Shown one piece after another: positions 27,840 to 32,073 of a DNA stretch of 32,073 bases. The DNA is from Ignavibacteriales bacterium (lineage in GTDB: Bacteria > Bacteroidota > Ignavibacteria > Ignavibacteriales > Melioribacteraceae): NCBI GenBank assembly GCA_020059785.1, contig JAGVBL010000248.1, positions 1 to 32,073 of the forward strand, read 5' to 3'. Under the pieces are notes generated by a model. That model was given only the letters and a program-made list of their open reading frames with translations, made no database searches and had not been told where the DNA came from. Position numbers and translations under genes: made by a program. Each line of letters opens with the position of its first letter. Positions within the stretch are counted from its first letter, which is position 1.

Positions 27840-28622
27840 ATGATTATACGATATTTCACCGAAGGGGAAAAACTTGATGTTGCCGGTCTAAACGAAATTA
27901 CTGTTCTGATCGATCGAAGCGAAACTGAATTAACTGAAATCGGCTGGAATTGCTGGACCCCAAATCAGGATGGTCCGCCTCATAAGCATAATGATAAAAC
28001 TCAATTATTCTATGTAACCAATGGAGTCGGGAAAATTCATTTGGGGAATGATGTATATGATGCTTCACCTGGAGACCTGGCCTATGTACCGGCCGGTCTA
28101 GTGCATCAGACTATTACGACTACCAGCGAAAAACTGTGTTATATGCTCTTTAATGTATTTATAAGTCAGGATAAGGAAGGTCATACAAGTTTTGCAGATC
28201 ATATTCAAAAAGTAAAACAGATCAGAAAACTCCAGGCGCAATCCGGTAAGTCGGATGTTGAGGAAACAATTACATTGAAGGAAGTAATACCCGGAAAATT
28301 TTTCAGTCAGGTTTTGAGTAATAATAGATTGGAATTGAATAATAAACATTCCGTCGGACTTATTCCCCGAAGTATTAATACCAATCTCGAATTGAATCTG
28401 GTACGTAGAGCTAGCGGTTTAAGTAATCAAATGGAAGTTCACAACGATAAAGAACAGACATTTTTTATTCTTGAAGGAGATGGTACTGTAACAGTCGGTA
28501 GTGAATCGGTTCATGTAAAAGCCGGAAACGTAATTGCAATTCCAAGAAATGTATATCATAAAGCCGAAGCCGGTAAAGAGGATCTATATTATCTCTGCTT
28601 AAATAGTTTTTCAATTACTTAA
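27840..28622 (+). CDS. Bicupin protein (two cupin_2-type domains), KdgF-like metal site
   Basis: 260 aa; PPHKHNDKTQLFYVTNGVGKIHLG...DLAYVPAGLVHQ and EVHNDKEQTFFILEGDGTVTVG...NVIAIPRNVYHK. RBS AGGAG lies in the end of the upstream ORF. Confidence 0.85.
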   Translation: MIIRYFTEGEKLDVAGLNEITVLIDRSETELTEIGWNCWTPNQDGPPHKHNDKTQLFYVTNGVGKIHLGNDVYDASPGDLAYVPAGLVHQTITTTSEKLCYMLFNVFISQDKEGHTSFADHIQKVKQIRKLQAQSGKSDVEETITLKEVIPGKFFSQVLSNNRLELNNKHSVGLIPRSINTNLELNLVRRASGLSNQMEVHNDKEQTFFILEGDGTVTVGSESVHVKAGNVIAIPRNVYHKAEAGKEDLYYLCLNSFSIT

Positions 28623-28637
28623 CAGGGCTGATTTATT

Positions 28638-31466
28638 ATGAAAAAAATTTTTTCGTTATTGATTATTCTTTCTTTATCAATCGGGATGAATACTGATTCC
28701 GAAATATCTTTTGTCAATTCAATCGGACTGAAAATGATCAAGATTGACAAGGGAAGTTTTGTAATGGGCGATTTAACCGGCCGGGGGCAGTTTGATGAGT
28801 CTCCTGTAAGAAACGTTAAGATCAGTAATGACTTCTTTATTTCGGAAACGGAAGTTACAATTGAACAATTCCGTCAATTTAAAAAAGATTATCATGGATT
28901 CGATTCTTATTTTCCATACGCAACCGGTATTAGTTGGTTTGATGCAGAAGAGTATTGTAAATGGCTCAGTGCCAAAGAAGGTAAAATGTATAGACTTCCT
29001 ACCGAAGCAGAATGGGAGTATGTATGCAGAGCCGGTACTACTTCAGATTTTTCATCGGGTGAAAAACGACCAAATCATGAAACACCGAATCAATTCGATA
29101 TTAAAAATATGCATACCGGTCCAATCGAATGGTGTTACGATTGGTATGGTGATTATCTGTTTGCAGGCCAAACCGACCCGGTCGGTTTATCGTGGGGATT
29201 TTCGAAAGTTGTACGCGGCGGTTTGCCTGATAATAAATTGAAGGTCTACGATTATCCGGTTGACTATTATTCACGTTCTTCTAACCGTTCTTCAATGGCT
29301 CCTTCCTTCAATTCATTTATTAATAAGAGTGATTCTCGAGAAGTCGAAAAAACTATTCAGGGGTATGATCAATACATGCCGGGTTTAGTTGGAATTATTT
29401 TCGATGATAAGGAGATGCAGAAACCTGTTGGTATCTGGCGAATTACGGAATTAAATTCAGATAAAACTAAGTGGCAAAACCTGGATGATTTTACTGTTTT
29501 ATGGATCGGTCAGATTTCTTCTCCATACACTGGTTTGGTAAAAGTTGAAGCAGAAGCAGATGCCGGTATTAGATTAAAAATAGACGGACAAACTATTATA
29601 GATGGCTGGGGATTGGGCGAAAACAGAAAAGGTCAGTTCGAGTTTCAAGCCGGGAAAAGATATAAGATAGAAGTTGATTATATAAAACAAAAGGGGCGCC
29701 CATCTTTTATGCGTTTCTTCTGGAGTTATGAAGGAAAAATGAAAGAATTAATTCCACCTGAAGCGTTTACCTGTAATACAAATGATATTATCGAAACTGA
29801 ATCAATTTTCTCAAAATTATTGGCGGCAAGATTAAATGCTGCAAGCATAGGTTTCCGAATAGTACAAGCTCCACCACCTCAATCCAAGTCTCTTGCTTTT
29901 GAAGCGCCGTTTAATATGCAGGGAGTAAAACAGAGTTTCGATAAATCCAATTTCAAAAAAATAAATAAACCGTATTTCAGAAAAAGATTTTTACTTCCTA
30001 TTCCACCGGAGAATGTTGAAAAAGAAGATAGAAGTGCTGCAGGTATTGACCCTAATTTTTCAAGACATAATCACGATCCAGGATTGATGGCGCTTCCAAA
30101 CGGCGACCTACTATATGTTTTTTATACATCAACTTATGAAGATGAACCCGAAGTTGCACTTGCTGCAATGAGATTACGGTACGGCGCAGATGAGTGGGAC
30201 TGGCCTTCACGATTTCTTGATTTTGCAGATGTGAATGATGTTGCGCCTTTATGCTGGAATGACAACGGCAAACTCTGGCTCTTCTTCGGAGATATTCACC
30301 TTGACGGACGATATCCTTTTCAATGGATCAACTCAACCGATAACGGTGCAACCTGGAGTGGTGTTAAATTTCCCGAATTCATTGATGAAGTAGGACCTCA
30401 CACCCCCCAGCCGATTAACTCTGCATTTAGAGATGAAAACGGTTCATTATTTTTTGGAATGGATGGACTTGGTCCTTCTTCTCTTCTCATGTCAAGCAGT
30501 GATAACGGAAAAACATGGAGTGATACAAAGGGAAGAACTGGGGGAAGACACACAACATTCATTCAATTGAAGAATGGTGAGATCGCTGGTTATGGTGGAA
30601 AGCAATCTGATATTGATGGTTATATGCCGATCTCAATTTCAACCGATAAAGGAAAAACTTGGATCGTTTCCCGATCGGAATTTTCACCTCTCGGGACTAA
30701 TCAACGCCCTACAATTTTACGGCTTGCAAGCGGCAGACTTTTTTTTGCAAGCGACTTCCAGAGGATCGATGGTTATCAGCCAGAATCAATTAAACAGAGA
30801 GGTTCATTTGCAGCACTCTCCGATGACGAAGGAAAAACATGGCATATTAAAAAAATTCCCGGTGGTCAGGAACATGAATCTGAAATGCGAAGACAGGAGA
30901 TGCGTGGCGAAACTCTCGGTTACTCTGTTGCAGCTCAATCACCGGATGGAATGATTCATCTGATGGCTTCTATGACTCATCCATGCCTCCATTATGAATT
31001 TAATGAAGAGTGGATTTTAGATTCTTCGGATAAAATTTTAAATGAAGCGGATTTTATGAGACCAACTACTAAAAAAATTACCAATGTAAAAACATATAAA
31101 GAATTTTATAAAAATGGGAAATTAAGAATTGAATACTCTGGTGGGTTTGGTGACGATGAAAGATTTTTGTTACACGGCGTAGAAACCTGGTATTATGAAA
31201 ATGGTAAAACGCAATACACAGTAAATTACAATTTTGGGAAGAAAGTAGGAGTAGAGTCCTATTGGGATCCAAAACGATTAAAGATTTGGGAGTGGAGCCG
31301 CAGAGAAGATGGAGTTTCAGAGTGGCATCAATGGTGGGGTAACGGTTTGAAGAAAGCTGAATCGACATGGAAAGATTTGAAATGTGATGGATATGCAAAA
31401 ACCTGGGATTACAAAGGAAATTTGGTGAGTGATGTAGTATTTCAAAATGGTGAAATTAAAAAGTAG
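28638..31466 (+). CDS. Mosaic secreted protein: FGE-sulfatase-like (SUMF1) domain carrying a PA14-like insertion, Asp-box sialidase-like domain, YwqK/MORN-type C-terminal repeats
   Basis: 942 aa; signal peptide; KMIKIDKGSFVMGD...ESPVRNVKISNDFFISETEVTIEQF...YRLPTEAEWEYVCRAG (FGE fold); WIGQISSPYTGLVKVEAEADAGIRLKIDGQTIIDGW (PA14); IGFRIV (end of FGE fold); STDNGATW, SSDNGKTW, STDKGKTW, SDDEGKTW; FYKNGKLRIEYSGG...TWYYENGKTQYTVNYNFGKKVG. Confidence 0.85.
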   Translation: MKKIFSLLIILSLSIGMNTDSEISFVNSIGLKMIKIDKGSFVMGDLTGRGQFDESPVRNVKISNDFFISETEVTIEQFRQFKKDYHGFDSYFPYATGISWFDAEEYCKWLSAKEGKMYRLPTEAEWEYVCRAGTTSDFSSGEKRPNHETPNQFDIKNMHTGPIEWCYDWYGDYLFAGQTDPVGLSWGFSKVVRGGLPDNKLKVYDYPVDYYSRSSNRSSMAPSFNSFINKSDSREVEKTIQGYDQYMPGLVGIIFDDKEMQKPVGIWRITELNSDKTKWQNLDDFTVLWIGQISSPYTGLVKVEAEADAGIRLKIDGQTIIDGWGLGENRKGQFEFQAGKRYKIEVDYIKQKGRPSFMRFFWSYEGKMKELIPPEAFTCNTNDIIETESIFSKLLAARLNAASIGFRIVQAPPPQSKSLAFEAPFNMQGVKQSFDKSNFKKINKPYFRKRFLLPIPPENVEKEDRSAAGIDPNFSRHNHDPGLMALPNGDLLYVFYTSTYEDEPEVALAAMRLRYGADEWDWPSRFLDFADVNDVAPLCWNDNGKLWLFFGDIHLDGRYPFQWINSTDNGATWSGVKFPEFIDEVGPHTPQPINSAFRDENGSLFFGMDGLGPSSLLMSSSDNGKTWSDTKGRTGGRHTTFIQLKNGEIAGYGGKQSDIDGYMPISISTDKGKTWIVSRSEFSPLGTNQRPTILRLASGRLFFASDFQRIDGYQPESIKQRGSFAALSDDEGKTWHIKKIPGGQEHESEMRRQEMRGETLGYSVAAQSPDGMIHLMASMTHPCLHYEFNEEWILDSSDKILNEADFMRPTTKKITNVKTYKEFYKNGKLRIEYSGGFGDDERFLLHGVETWYYENGKTQYTVNYNFGKKVGVESYWDPKRLKIWEWSRREDGVSEWHQWWGNGLKKAESTWKDLKCDGYAKTWDYKGNLVSDVVFQNGEIKK

Positions 31467-31473
31467 AATTATT

Positions 31474-32073
31474 ATGAATATCAAAAGACATTTATTGGTT
31501 TGGTTAATTTTGTTTTGTTCTATTGCCTTTAATGCTAGAGGATCCAGTTTATATAATATAATGAACTATGGAGCAGTGGGAGACAGAAAAACTTATAATA
31601 CAGAGGCAATTCAGAAAGCAATTGACCATGCGTCTTCAAATGGCGGTGGTACAATTTACTTTCCGGCTGGAATCTATCTCACCCGCACAATAATTCTAAA
31701 AGATAACATTACACTTCATCTTTCAAACGGCTCTACTATTCTCGGCAGCAAAGATCTCAACACTTTCAATCCTGTTTGCGGATCATTTGAAGATAGTGAT
31801 GGAAGGAAATTCGGGACTGCTCTTGTTTTTGCCAAAGACTGCAGGAACATATCAATTGAAGGTAATGGCACAATTGATGGTCAGGGTTATAAGGAATTCT
31901 ATCCCAAAGGGGAAGGCGTTTACAGACCGTACATTATTCGTTTTATCCGGTGCAGCTTTGTAAAGGTAAAGGATGTTAATCTTATTAATTCTGCTGCATG
32001 GGTTCAGCATTATGTTGAATGCGATGACCTGATAATTGATGGTATTACAGTCCGATCGTATTCAAATGTAAAC
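31474..32073 (+). CDS. Glycoside hydrolase family 28-like polygalacturonase, 3'-truncated by window edge
   Basis: Open frame to the window end (200 aa read): MNIKRHLLVWLILFCSIAFNARGSSLYNIMNYGAVGDRKTYNTEAIQKAIDHASSNGGGTIYFPAGIYLTRTIILKDNITLHLSNGSTILGS...IEGNGTIDGQGYKEF. Not in the ORF track because it lacks a stop. The catalytic region is outside the window. Confidence 0.85.
   Translation, partial: MNIKRHLLVWLILFCSIAFNARGSSLYNIMNYGAVGDRKTYNTEAIQKAIDHASSNGGGTIYFPAGIYLTRTIILKDNITLHLSNGSTILGSKDLNTFNPVCGSFEDSDGRKFGTALVFAKDCRNISIEGNGTIDGQGYKEFYPKGEGVYRPYIIRFIRCSFVKVKDVNLINSAAWVQHYVECDDLIIDGITVRSYSNVN

Noticed and set aside
1-32073. CRISPR array, tRNA/rRNA genes, transposases or integrases, phage defence systems
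   Set aside because: No regularly spaced direct repeats, no structured RNA genes and no mobile-element proteins were seen; the gene content is consistently metabolic.

Overview
This is an AT-rich window in which all supported genes lie on the + strand with short gaps. It reads as a glycan/sugar-acid catabolic locus of a probable Bacteroidota/Ignavibacteria-type (FCB group) bacterium; the taxon is inferred only from gene style. Gene order: three tandem secreted FG-GAP/VCBS calcium-loop repeat proteins (the first truncated at the left edge), a secreted right-handed beta-helix protein, an SSS symporter, full-length transketolase, SDR dehydrogenase, cysteine-type sulfatase, split transketolase (N and C subunits), a DHDPS/NanA-family aldolase, a second SSS symporter, a strong intrinsic terminator, then a third SSS symporter, a divergent DHDPS-family protein, a Gfo/Idh/MocA-like protein with altered catalytic motifs, DoxX, a second Gfo/Idh/MocA protein with a Tat-like signal, an Asp-box (sialidase-fold) lipoprotein, a large secreted propeller-like protein with a C-terminal jelly-roll-like region, a bicupin with KdgF-like metal ligands, a mosaic FGE-like/PA14/Asp-box/YwqK protein, and the start of a GH28-like polygalacturonase cut by the right edge. 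The best leads are the DoxX plus twin-arginine Gfo/Idh/MocA cassette (possible exported sugar oxidation), the mosaic protein with PA14 apparently inserted inside a cysteine-less FGE domain, the two catalytically divergent members of otherwise familiar enzyme families, the two transketolase systems in a locus without a visible kinase, and the tandem FG-GAP proteins as candidate glycan-binding or glycan-cleaving proteins. I saw no SusC/SusD pair, tRNA, rRNA, CRISPR array or transposase. All family calls come from reading motifs, not from database searches.
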